Positions 37,772 to 45,817 of a stretch of DNA of 64,000 bases are shown in pieces. Each line of letters opens with the position of its first letter. Position 1 is the stretch's first letter. The DNA is from CBDFGT01 sp965247225. GTDB taxonomy: Bacteria; Pseudomonadota; Alphaproteobacteria; Rhizobiales; Rhizobiaceae. Below the pieces are notes generated by a model that was not told the DNA's origin, searched no databases, and saw nothing but the letters and a program-made list of their open reading frames with translations. The stretch covers positions 62,001-126,000 of the forward strand of contig CBDFGT010000014.1 in the NCBI GenBank assembly GCA_965247225.1, given 5' to 3'. The position numbers and the translations under genes are program-made.

Positions 37772-38470
37772 ATGGGCTCTAACGATTTTATCACTTTATT
37801 CTTTCTTGTGGCTGCCGTGCTGATCTTCATTCAGTTGCGCAGTGTTTTGGGCAGAAGGACCGGTCATGAAAAGCCTCCTGTTGATCCCTATGGCAACAGG
37901 ACGAAGACCGCTGATCCTTCGGCAGACCGCAGCAATGTCATCACATTGCCCAAGCGGGATCCTGAACCCGAAGCCAATAGATTTGACGCCGCCGATGATA
38001 TTGCCAAACCCGGTACGGACCTGAACACCGCATTGCGCGCGATGATGGCCGCTGATCCCTCCTTCAGCCCGAAGGAATTTGTCAATGGTGCCCGGATGGC
38101 CTATGAGATGATCGTCATGGCTTTTGCCGACGCTGATCGAAAGACCCTGAAAAACCTGCTCTCCCGCGAGGTCTATGAAGGCTTTGAACAGGCTATCAGT
38201 GAGCGTGAGCGGAATGGTGAAGTGGTCAAGTCAACCTTCGTGGGAATTGAAAAGGCGGACATGGTCAGCGCTGAACTCAAGGATACAGAAGCCTCGATCA
38301 CCATGCGCATTTCCAGCCAGTTGATTTCTGCAACCTATGACAAGGCCGGAACATTGATTGATGGTGATGCGGAGGCTGTGGCTGAAGTCAAGGATTTCTG
38401 GACATTTTCGCGTGACACGCGATCACGGGATCCAAACTGGAAACTGGTCGCCACCGAATCCGGACATTGA
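37772..38470 (+). CDS. Tim44-like domain membrane protein
   Basis: 232 residues. One N-terminal membrane anchor (ITLFFLVAAVLIFIQLR), a polar linker (about 25-80), then a Tim44/MBA1-like domain (FVNGARMAYEMIVMAFADADRKTLKNLLS ... DFWTFSRDTRSRDPNWKLVATE). Bacterial Tim44-like proteins are inner-membrane proteins of unsettled function. mltA follows after 16 bp, in the same rightward run as smr and the HTH gene. Confidence 0.85.
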   Translation: MGSNDFITLFFLVAAVLIFIQLRSVLGRRTGHEKPPVDPYGNRTKTADPSADRSNVITLPKRDPEPEANRFDAADDIAKPGTDLNTALRAMMAADPSFSPKEFVNGARMAYEMIVMAFADADRKTLKNLLSREVYEGFEQAISERERNGEVVKSTFVGIEKADMVSAELKDTEASITMRISSQLISATYDKAGTLIDGDAEAVAEVKDFWTFSRDTRSRDPNWKLVATESGH

Positions 38471-38486
38471 GCGGTAAACCGGCGCA

Positions 38487-39614
38487 ATGGGGCAGATGAT
38501 GGATTTTTCGCTCCGTCGTACAGATTTTGTGTCTCTTGGCGGCTGGACAACGGATAATCCCTCTTGCGTCATTGCCGCCATGGCCCGCTGCTGGCGGTAT
38601 CTGCAAAATGCAAAACCCTATAAAACCGGAACATTGGGGATCAGTGCAGAAGACCTCAAACCCGCATTGCAGGCCGCAGACCTCTTTGTGTCCAGGTCAC
38701 TGTGCGTTTCTTCCCGATCGGCCCGGGATTTCTTTGAAGCACACTTTGATCCCTTCGAGATTGTCCTGGCCCACCGGGGCCGGGGGTTTGTCACGGCCTA
38801 TTACGAGCCGGAAGTCGATGTCAGGTTGACGCCGGACGAGGACTATCGCTTCCCGTTTTATGAAAGACCACCGGAATTGATAGGTCTGGACGATCATACC
38901 AGACCGCCGGAGCTTGATCCCTCCTTTATGTTTGCCCGTTTGCAGGATGGCAGGATCGATGCATTCCCGGATCGTCAAGAGATCGATCAAGGGTATCTGC
39001 ACGGCAGAAATCTTGAAATTGCCTGGGCCCGGTCGAAAGTTGATGTTTTCTTCATCCATGTTCAGGGGGCTGCAAGGTTGCGCCTGCCAGACGGAACCAT
39101 CAGCAGGATCACCTATGACGCAAAGGCCGGGCATCCGTTTTCAGCCATTGGTCGGCACCTGATCAACCTTGGCGAAATTGACGAGGCCAATATTTCCATG
39201 GGTGCAATCCGCACATGGCTTGCCGGTCATCCGCAGCGTGTTGACGAAATTTTATGGCACAACCGCTCCTATATTTTTTTCAGGACGGTGACCGTGGATG
39301 AGCCGGAGATGGGCCCGGTAGGTGCGGCAAAGGTACAGTTGGCGGCTGATCGTTCGATTGCTGTTGATCGTTTGATCCATACATTTGGCGTGCCGTTTTT
39401 TTTGCGCTCATCCACGCTGACACGGCTTGATGACGGAAAACCGTTTGAAAAACTCATGCTGGCATTGGATACTGGAACGGCGATTGTCGGTCCTGCCCGC
39501 GCCGATATTTTCACCGGTTCGGGCCATGTTGCAGGTGATCGCGCCGGTTCTGTGCGCAATGATGCTGATTTTTATATCCTGATTCCAAAAACCGTCTCGG
39601 CGAGGTTCTGCTGA
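38487..39614 (+). CDS. mltA: Membrane-bound lytic murein transglycosylase A family
   Basis: 375 residues. GFVTAYYEPEVDVRLTPDEDYRFPFYERP and FFIHVQGAARLRLPDG are MltA-domain motifs; the C-terminal 3D domain ends in LALDTGTAIVGPARADIFTGSGHVAGD with the catalytic aspartate. The enzyme cleaves peptidoglycan with 1,6-anhydro product. Oddly, no signal peptide or lipobox can be seen and an upstream stop rules out an extension, so export is unexplained. ATG codons at 38496 and 38499 are alternative starts. One-base overlap with smr. Confidence 0.9.
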   Translation: MGQMMDFSLRRTDFVSLGGWTTDNPSCVIAAMARCWRYLQNAKPYKTGTLGISAEDLKPALQAADLFVSRSLCVSSRSARDFFEAHFDPFEIVLAHRGRGFVTAYYEPEVDVRLTPDEDYRFPFYERPPELIGLDDHTRPPELDPSFMFARLQDGRIDAFPDRQEIDQGYLHGRNLEIAWARSKVDVFFIHVQGAARLRLPDGTISRITYDAKAGHPFSAIGRHLINLGEIDEANISMGAIRTWLAGHPQRVDEILWHNRSYIFFRTVTVDEPEMGPVGAAKVQLAADRSIAVDRLIHTFGVPFFLRSSTLTRLDDGKPFEKLMLALDTGTAIVGPARADIFTGSGHVAGDRAGSVRNDADFYILIPKTVSARFC

Positions 39615-40195
39615 TGACCAGACAAAAAATCCTGTCTTCCGAAGACCGCATCCTCTGGGGAAAGGTCGCGCGGTCTACGAAAGCCCTTCCGGGTCGCATG
39701 GACGATCTGCTGGAACCTGAAACAGTGGCGGAAACGGCTGCAGAAACCAAACCGGCAAAGCCGGACTTCACCCCTAAAAATCCGGTGCCGGACTTTGATA
39801 CAGGCTCCTATATTCCCGGGCTTTCACAGATGGCCAAAATCCACCATCCGCTGGAAAAGCCGGTCAAACGCAAACTGGCACGCGGACATCTGGCGCTGGA
39901 GGCCCGTATAGATCTTCATGGTCTCGTTCAAAGCGAAGCCCATGCGTTCCTGCACAATTTCCTGACCCGCGCCCATGAGCGCGGTCTTCGCCATGTTCTT
40001 GTGATCACCGGAAAGGGTTCGTCCATGGGCAGCGACGGGGCGTTGAAGCGGGCGGTTCCCATGTGGTTTTCCAAGCCTGACTTCCGCTATCTGATTTCAA
40101 GCTTTGAGACCGCATCCATTGGCCATGGCGGGGACGGTGCGCTCTATGTCCGGCTGGCAGGGACAAAACATCCCCGCGGACGAATGGAGCGCTGA
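39614..40195 (+). CDS. Smr domain protein
   Basis: 193 residues. A polar N-terminal half is followed by an Smr (MutS2 C-terminal-like) domain: ARIDLHGLVQSEAHAFLHNFL and VLVITGKGSSMGSDGALKRAVPMWF. Smr domains can nick nucleic acids; the role of stand-alone proteins is unclear. Starts and ends with TGATG one-base overlaps, so it is coupled to mltA and the HTH gene. Confidence 0.9.
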   Translation: MTRQKILSSEDRILWGKVARSTKALPGRMDDLLEPETVAETAAETKPAKPDFTPKNPVPDFDTGSYIPGLSQMAKIHHPLEKPVKRKLARGHLALEARIDLHGLVQSEAHAFLHNFLTRAHERGLRHVLVITGKGSSMGSDGALKRAVPMWFSKPDFRYLISSFETASIGHGGDGALYVRLAGTKHPRGRMER

Positions 40196-40560
40196 TGACA
40201 CCATTTGGCGAGGCAGTGCGTCGACTGCGCACGGTGAAGGGTGTAACCCAGAAGCAGATGGCGGAGGCTATCGGGGTTTCACCCGCCTATCTTTCTGCAC
40301 TGGAACACGGCAGGCGCAGTGCACCGAGCTTTGATTTTATCCAGCGTGTGGCCGGCTATTTCAATATTATCTGGGATGATGTTGAAGAGCTTTTGTCAGC
40401 AGGCGCCATGTCGCATCCACGCATTGTCATCGACACATCCGGTCTTGGGCCTGACTATACGGCATTTGCCAACCGCCTTTCCCGCCATATCCGCAAACTC
40501 GATCAGGCCAGCCTGAAAGAAATGTCGGATATCCTGGCAAAAGCCGAACAAAACCGGTGA
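40195..40560 (+). CDS. XRE-family helix-turn-helix regulator
   Basis: 121 residues. FGEAVRRLRTVKGVTQKQMAEAIGVSPAYLSALEHGRR (about 4-42) is a Cro/C1-type helix-turn-helix. The remaining 60 residues are polar and helical with no recognised ligand domain. Translation is coupled to the Smr gene. Targets unknown. Confidence 0.88.
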   Translation: MTPFGEAVRRLRTVKGVTQKQMAEAIGVSPAYLSALEHGRRSAPSFDFIQRVAGYFNIIWDDVEELLSAGAMSHPRIVIDTSGLGPDYTAFANRLSRHIRKLDQASLKEMSDILAKAEQNR

Positions 40561-40708
40561 TTTGGCTGGTCTTCCCCTGTTTTATGCCGCATTTGACCTG
40601 CAGGGATTTGGAACTATGGGCAAAAACCATGTAGTCTGAGCCTTTAGAAAACTGTGATTCGTGGCGGTCCTGTCCGGTCGCACTGAATATCTGGAAAGAC
40701 CGATACGC

Positions 40709-43144
40709 ATGAGTGAAATCTCCGAAAGCGAAGCCAGCGCAAACGCTGCTTATGGCGCTGATTCAATCAGGGTTTTGAAAGGGCTTGATGCGGTTCGCAA
40801 GCGGCCCGGCATGTATATTGGCGATACGGATGACGGTTCGGGCCTGCATCATATGGTCTACGAAGTGGTCGACAATGCTATTGACGAGGCCCTGGGGGGC
40901 TGGGCCGATCTGGTCACGGTGACGCTCAACGCAGACGGGTCCGTGACCGTGACCGACAATGGTCGTGGTATCCCGACCGGTATTCACCAGGGTGAAGGCA
41001 TATCGGCTGCAGAAGTCATCATGACCCAGCTGCATGCGGGCGGCAAGTTCGACCAGAATTCCTACAAGGTTTCCGGTGGTCTGCATGGTGTGGGTGTTTC
41101 TGTGGTCAATGCCTTGTCGGTGCAGCTGAAACTGAAAATCTACCGTGAAGGCTCCATCCACGAGATGAGCTTTACACATGGTGTGGCCGATGCGCCTTTG
41201 AAAATTACCGGCGATGCCATGGGCAAGACCGGCACTGAAGTCACTTTCACACCCTCGCAGGAAACCTTCACACATGTGGAGTTTGATTTTGCCACGCTGG
41301 AACATCGCCTGCGCGAACTGGCTTTCCTCAATTCCGGGGTTCGTATCCTGCTCACAGACAGGCGCCATTCTGATATCCGACAGGAAGAGATGCTCTATGA
41401 TGGCGGTCTGGAAGCTTTTGTGACCTATCTGGACCGGTCGAAAAAACCTCTGATCAGCAAGCCGGTGGGCATCCGTTCTGAAAAAGACGGGATTACCGTC
41501 GAAGTGGCCATGTGGTGGAACGACAGCTACCATGAAAATGTCCTGTGCTTTACCAACAACATTCCCCAGCGCGATGGCGGTACCCATATGGCAGGTTTCC
41601 GGGCGGCGCTGACCCGTCAGATTGTGTCTTATGCAGACAGTTCCGGCGCGATGAAGAAGGAAAAGGTCACGTTGACCGGTGATGATTGCCGCGAAGGTCT
41701 GACGGCTGTGCTTTCGGTCAAGGTTCCGGATCCCAAATTCTCGTCGCAGACCAAGGACAAGCTTGTATCCTCCGAAGTGCGTCCCGTTGTCGAAAGCCTT
41801 GTGATGGAAACCTTGGGCAACTGGCTGGAAGAACATCCGGCGGACGCCAAAATTCTGGTTGGCAAGGTCATTGAGGCGGCGGCTGCCCGCGAAGCGGCGC
41901 GAAAGGCGCGTGAGCTGACGCGCCGCAAGGGCGCCCTGGATATTTCATCCCTGCCCGGCAAGCTGGCTGATTGCTCCGAAAGGGATCCGGCAAAATCCGA
42001 ACTTTTCCTCGTGGAAGGGGATTCCGCAGGTGGGTCTGCCAAACAGGGCCGGTCCCGTGAAAATCAGGCGATCCTGCCCTTGCGCGGCAAGATCCTCAAT
42101 GTCGAGCGTGCGCGCTTTGACAAGATGCTGTCCAGCCAGGAAATTGGTACCCTCATTACTGCGCTTGGTACCTCCATCGGCAAGGATGAGTTCAATATCG
42201 AAAAGCTGCGCTACCACAAGATCATCATCATGACCGATGCTGACGTTGACGGAGCACATATCAGAACCCTGCTCCTGACCTTCTTCTTCCGCCAGATGCC
42301 GGAATTGATCGAGCGCGGTCACCTCTATATTGCCCAGCCGCCGCTCTACAAGGTGGCGCGCGGCAAGTCCGCCCAATACCTGAAAGACGAGAAGGCACTG
42401 GAAGACTATCTGATCAGCATGGGCCTGGAAGAAACGACCCTGACACTTGGCAGCGGCGAAGTCCGCGCCGGTCAGGATATGCGCGAGGTTATCCATGATG
42501 CCCTGCGCCTGCGCTCGCTTCTGGATGGTCTGCACACCCGTTACAGCCGCTCCGTTATCGAACAGGCAGCGGTTGCAGGAGCCCTGAACCCCGATCTGAC
42601 CCAGAACCGCGCAAAGGCGGAAGAAACGGCGGCTGAAGTGGCCAAGCGTCTGGATCTGATAGCGGAAGAAACCGAACGCGGCTGGACCGGCCACGTCACC
42701 AATGATGGTGGATTACGCTTTGAACGCATGGTGCGCGGCGTCAGGGAATCCGCAAATGTGGATATGGCGCTGATTGGCTCATCGGATGCCCGCTACATTG
42801 ACCAGATGACACCAAAATTGAAAGAAATCTATGCAGTTCCTCCGGTTTTGAAACGCAAGGACGGCGGCCATGAAATCACCGGCCCGAGGGCCCTGCTCGA
42901 CATGATCTTCTCGGCCGGTCGCAAGGGCCTGTCGATGCAGCGTTATAAAGGTCTTGGTGAAATGAACGCCGAGCAGCTCTGGGAAACCACACTGGACCCG
43001 AATGTCCGCTCGCTGTTGCAGGTGCGCGTCAATGATGCAACCGATGCCGACGGTCTGTTCTCACGCCTGATGGGCGATGAAGTCGAGCCAAGGCGTGATT
43101 TTATTCAGGAAAATGCGCTGAACGTTGCCAATCTCGACATTTGA
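40709..43144 (+). CDS. gyrB: DNA gyrase subunit B
   Basis: 811 residues from ATG 40709. GHKL ATPase motifs (YEVVDNAIDEALGG, DNGRGIPTGIH, GGLHGVGVSVVNALS), transducer, then TOPRIM (ELFLVEGDSAGGSAKQGR and IIIMTDADVDGAHIRTLLLTFFFR) and the C-terminal MQRYKGLGEMNAEQLWETTLDP. Introduces negative supercoils with GyrA. 149 bp after the HTH gene; ends in a strong terminator. Confidence 0.98.
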   Translation: MSEISESEASANAAYGADSIRVLKGLDAVRKRPGMYIGDTDDGSGLHHMVYEVVDNAIDEALGGWADLVTVTLNADGSVTVTDNGRGIPTGIHQGEGISAAEVIMTQLHAGGKFDQNSYKVSGGLHGVGVSVVNALSVQLKLKIYREGSIHEMSFTHGVADAPLKITGDAMGKTGTEVTFTPSQETFTHVEFDFATLEHRLRELAFLNSGVRILLTDRRHSDIRQEEMLYDGGLEAFVTYLDRSKKPLISKPVGIRSEKDGITVEVAMWWNDSYHENVLCFTNNIPQRDGGTHMAGFRAALTRQIVSYADSSGAMKKEKVTLTGDDCREGLTAVLSVKVPDPKFSSQTKDKLVSSEVRPVVESLVMETLGNWLEEHPADAKILVGKVIEAAAAREAARKARELTRRKGALDISSLPGKLADCSERDPAKSELFLVEGDSAGGSAKQGRSRENQAILPLRGKILNVERARFDKMLSSQEIGTLITALGTSIGKDEFNIEKLRYHKIIIMTDADVDGAHIRTLLLTFFFRQMPELIERGHLYIAQPPLYKVARGKSAQYLKDEKALEDYLISMGLEETTLTLGSGEVRAGQDMREVIHDALRLRSLLDGLHTRYSRSVIEQAAVAGALNPDLTQNRAKAEETAAEVAKRLDLIAEETERGWTGHVTNDGGLRFERMVRGVRESANVDMALIGSSDARYIDQMTPKLKEIYAVPPVLKRKDGGHEITGPRALLDMIFSAGRKGLSMQRYKGLGEMNAEQLWETTLDPNVRSLLQVRVNDATDADGLFSRLMGDEVEPRRDFIQENALNVANLDI

Positions 43145-43166
43145 CGGGATGAGCTGCAGAAACAGG

Positions 43167-43197
43167 AAGGCCCGGTTGTTATCAGCCGGGCCTTTTG
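43167..43197 (+). terminator. Rho-independent terminator after gyrB
   Basis: AAGGCCCGG, a 9-10 base loop, and CCGGGCCTT followed by TTGC. It sits 8 bp from the facing end of the nitroreductase gene. Confidence 0.75.
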
Positions 43198-43204
43198 CAT
43201 GTCT

Positions 43205-43804
43205 TCATTCGCCGCGGAAGCTGTTTTCAAAGGCAATTGCCTCCAGAGGCAGGCGCTCAGACGGATGTTCGCGCGGAATGAACTGTTCCGGCAGGGATTC
43301 CTTCGGCCCCACCTTGCCGATGGCAACAGCTACCTCCACCCGAAAAGTGTCGGGCACATTGTAATGCGCCATCACCCTGTCGAAGACCACCCCGCCCATC
43401 GGATGCGCCTGATAGCCCAGCATCGCGGCCTGCAGCGCCATGGAGAGTGTGGCACTGCCCGCATCAAAGGCATGGCTGCGAATCGGGGTCACTTCCCCTG
43501 TTCCGGATGAAATGCGCCGGGTGCGCGACAGCACAAACATCAGCACGGACGCCTGCCTGGCCCAGACTGCATTGAAAGGCTCCAAAAGGCTGACAGCCGT
43601 TTCCCAGTCGGCTGATTCACGTGAAACATGGATGAAGCGCCAGGGCTGGCCATTGGCCGCTGACGGCGCAAACCGCCCGGCCTCAAGAATGGTCATGAGA
43701 TCCTGCTTCGGCATGATCCCGGGAAGGAAAGCGCGCGGCGACCAGCGATCCAGAAAGATCGGGTTTACCGGATAATCGGAATGGCGGTGATTGCTGTCGG
43801 TCAT
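43205..43804 (-). CDS. Nitroreductase family protein
   Basis: 199 residues from ATG 43804. FMN-dependent fold: FLDRWSPRAFLPGIMPKQDLMTILEAGRFAPSAANGQPWRF, ASVLMFVLSRTR, and LQAAMLGYQAHPMGGVVFDRVMAHY with a late VAVAIGKVGPKESLPE. The substrate is unknown; family members reduce nitro compounds, quinones or flavins. Codons for HVSRES lie over a parS-like site. Confidence 0.85.
   Translation of the reverse strand: MTDSNHRHSDYPVNPIFLDRWSPRAFLPGIMPKQDLMTILEAGRFAPSAANGQPWRFIHVSRESADWETAVSLLEPFNAVWARQASVLMFVLSRTRRISSGTGEVTPIRSHAFDAGSATLSMALQAAMLGYQAHPMGGVVFDRVMAHYNVPDTFRVEVAVAIGKVGPKESLPEQFIPREHPSERLPLEAIAFENSFRGE
43613..43628. promoter_or_regulatory. parS-like site inside the nitroreductase gene
   Basis: TGATTCACGTGAAACA, identical to the aroE site (15 of 16 bases of parS), 11.3 kb right of the origin. 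Confidence 0.65.
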
Positions 43805-44169
43805 GAGATGGATTCCCTGAGAGGCTTGAAGTTTGTCCGGGACTGCTGATAGCAAGTTGTGAAAGCCGTGCAAAGCGTGTCCGGCCGGACACAGTGTTCA
43901 CAATTGGCTGTCATCCCTGTTTGAAGGTAAAACCCGGTACAAGACCGTCGCGTTGCATGTGGCAAGTCGCTTCCCTCTCAGCCGGCACTGTTCCGGTCCT
44001 CTGCCGGAATCGCCGTGCCGCGCACGACCCACTGGCAGGAATCCCGCTTTTTTGCCGGCATTTTTTGAATATGGCGGAAAGTGACGCAGGCATGGTGTTC
44101 GATACCATTCTTGACATCGCCCGCCGACTATGGTGCCAGATAGTCGATAAAGACAAACAGGAGCTTCAC
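43805..44169. other. 365-bp gap between nitroreductase and aldehyde dehydrogenase genes
   Basis: No gene is recognisable here. It holds the perfect palindrome at 43877-43892 and a TTGACA at 44111-44116 that lacks a matching -10 at normal spacing. Divergent promoters for both genes must lie in it. Confidence 0.5.
43877..43892. promoter_or_regulatory. Perfect 16-bp palindrome upstream of divergent genes
   Basis: GTGTCCGGCCGGACAC, a candidate operator for a dimeric regulator of the nitroreductase or the aldehyde dehydrogenase gene. 72 bp from the nitroreductase start. No regulator gene is adjacent. Confidence 0.45.
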
Positions 44170-45624
44170 ATGACCCTCAAAGACCCGTCCCTTCTTCGTC
44201 AGGCAGCCCTTGTCGGCAAGACATGGATCGAGGCTGATCCCGCCAATGCCATCACGGTAAAGAATCCGGCAACCGGCGAGATCGTGGGCCTGGTGCCAAG
44301 GCTGGGTGCTGCCGAGACAAGGATCGCCATTGCCGAGGCAGAAATTGCCCGGAAGGAATGGGCTGCCCGCACCGCCAGGGAGCGCAGTCTCATTTTGCGT
44401 AAATGGTATGATCTGATGATGCTCAATCAGGATGATCTGGGCCGCATTCTGACCATGGAACAGGGCAAGCCGCTGGCCGAAGCCAGAGGCGAAATCGCCT
44501 ATGGTGCCAGCTTCATCGAATGGTTTGCCGAAGAAGCCCGCCGTCTGTATGGAGATATTGTCCCCGGCCATCAGCGTGACAAGCGCATCTTCATCATGAA
44601 ACAGCCGATCGGTGTCGTGGCGGCGATTACCCCGTGGAATTTCCCCAATGCGATGATCACCCGCAAGGCCGGTCCCGCCTTTGCGGCAGGCTGTGCCATG
44701 GTGCTGAAACCTGCCTCGCAGACGCCGTTTTCTGCCATTGCCATTGCGGTTCTGGCCGAACGTGCAGGTCTCCCGGCGGGCCTTTTCTCGGTGATCACGG
44801 GTTCGGCTGCCGCCATCGGCGGTGAAATGACCGCCAATCCCGTTGTCCGCAAGGTCACCTTTACCGGTTCAACGGAAATCGGAACGGAACTCTACCGCCA
44901 GTCGGCTCCGACCATCAAGAAACTGGGTCTGGAACTGGGCGGCAATGCCCCGTTCATCGTTTTTGATGATGCGGATCTGGATGCGGCTGTGGAAGGTGCG
45001 CTGATTGCCAAGTTCCGCAACAATGGCCAGACCTGTGTCTGCGCCAATCGAATCTATGTTCAGGATGCCGTCTATGAGGCTTTTGCCGAAAAGCTGGCCG
45101 CCGCGGTCGGCAAGCTGAAAACCGGAAACGGTCTGGAGGAAGGCACGGTGCTGGGACCGCTGATCGACAAAAATGCGCTGGCCAAGGTGGAGGAACATAT
45201 TGCCGATGCCGTCTCCAGGGGTGCAAAGGTCATTCTGGGTGGCAAGCGGCATGCGCTGGGCGGTACATTCTTTGAAGCGACGGTTCTGTCGGGCGTGACA
45301 CCGGACATGGCCGTTGCGCGCGAAGAAACATTTGGACCCCTGGCACCCCTGTTCCGCTTCAGGGATGAGGCAGATGTTATCGCTCAGGCCAATGATACCG
45401 AGTTTGGTCTGGCTTCCTATTTTTATGCCAATAATCTGTCGCGTGTCTGGCGGGTTGCCGAAGCGCTGGAATATGGCATGGTGGGCGTCAATACCGGCCT
45501 CATCTCCACAACGGAGGCTCCATTTGGCGGCGTCAAGCTTTCCGGCCTCGGGCGTGAAGGCTCCAAATACGGTATCGAGGAATTCACAGAAATCAAATAT
45601 GTCTGTCTGGGCGGAATTGCCTGA
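44170..45624 (+). CDS. Succinate-semialdehyde dehydrogenase-type aldehyde dehydrogenase
   Basis: 484 residues from ATG 44170, with CAGGAG six bases upstream. NAD(P)-dependent ALDH: AAITPWNFPNAMITRKAGPA, FTGSTEIGTELY, LELGGNAPFIVFDDADLD (general-base Glu) and NNGQTCVCANRIYV (nucleophile Cys with a second Cys two residues on, common in GabD). The C-terminal GREGSKYGIEEFTEIKYVCLGG is typical of GabD, so succinate semialdehyde to succinate is the best guess; glutarate semialdehyde is possible. No gabT in the window. Confidence 0.88.
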   Translation: MTLKDPSLLRQAALVGKTWIEADPANAITVKNPATGEIVGLVPRLGAAETRIAIAEAEIARKEWAARTARERSLILRKWYDLMMLNQDDLGRILTMEQGKPLAEARGEIAYGASFIEWFAEEARRLYGDIVPGHQRDKRIFIMKQPIGVVAAITPWNFPNAMITRKAGPAFAAGCAMVLKPASQTPFSAIAIAVLAERAGLPAGLFSVITGSAAAIGGEMTANPVVRKVTFTGSTEIGTELYRQSAPTIKKLGLELGGNAPFIVFDDADLDAAVEGALIAKFRNNGQTCVCANRIYVQDAVYEAFAEKLAAAVGKLKTGNGLEEGTVLGPLIDKNALAKVEEHIADAVSRGAKVILGGKRHALGGTFFEATVLSGVTPDMAVAREETFGPLAPLFRFRDEADVIAQANDTEFGLASYFYANNLSRVWRVAEALEYGMVGVNTGLISTTEAPFGGVKLSGLGREGSKYGIEEFTEIKYVCLGGIA

Positions 45625-45650
45625 TGGCAGGCGTCATTTTTGGAGTCCTG

Positions 45651-45687
45651 ATCCCGCCAGTGTCCTGGGACGCTGGCGGGATTTTTG
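45651..45687 (+). terminator. Rho-independent terminator after the aldehyde dehydrogenase gene
   Basis: ATCCCGCCAG, a partly paired interior, CTGGCGGGAT, then TTTTG. Confidence 0.85.
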
Positions 45688-45747
45688 TTGCCCATGACCG
45701 CAAATCCCGTCCAGGCCCATGTATTCCGGCACCTCCACACAAAAGCA

Positions 45748-45776
45748 TTGACGACAAATTGTCTATTGTAGATAAA
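45748..45776 (+). promoter_or_regulatory. Promoter with overlapping inverted-repeat operator, uxaA operon
   Basis: TTGACG (45748-45753), a 17-base spacer and GATAAA (45771-45776) form a sigma-70-type promoter. The spacer and -10 carry TTGTCTA-TTG-TAGATAA (45759-45775), an inverted repeat with one mismatch, similar in style to GntR/FCD-family operators of sugar-acid genes. The layout suggests repression in the absence of inducer; the regulator is not in the window. Confidence 0.5.
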
Positions 45777-45817
45777 AGACAAAACAAGATGCGCGCATGT
45801 GCGCCGAGGAGACAGAC

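Noticed and set aside
44111..44116. TTGACA upstream of the aldehyde dehydrogenase gene as a promoter
   Set aside because: No plausible -10 sequence at normal spacing.
43894..44169. Extended N-terminus of the aldehyde dehydrogenase
   Set aside because: The upstream residues are unlike the family, and ATG 44170 has CAGGAG at the right distance.
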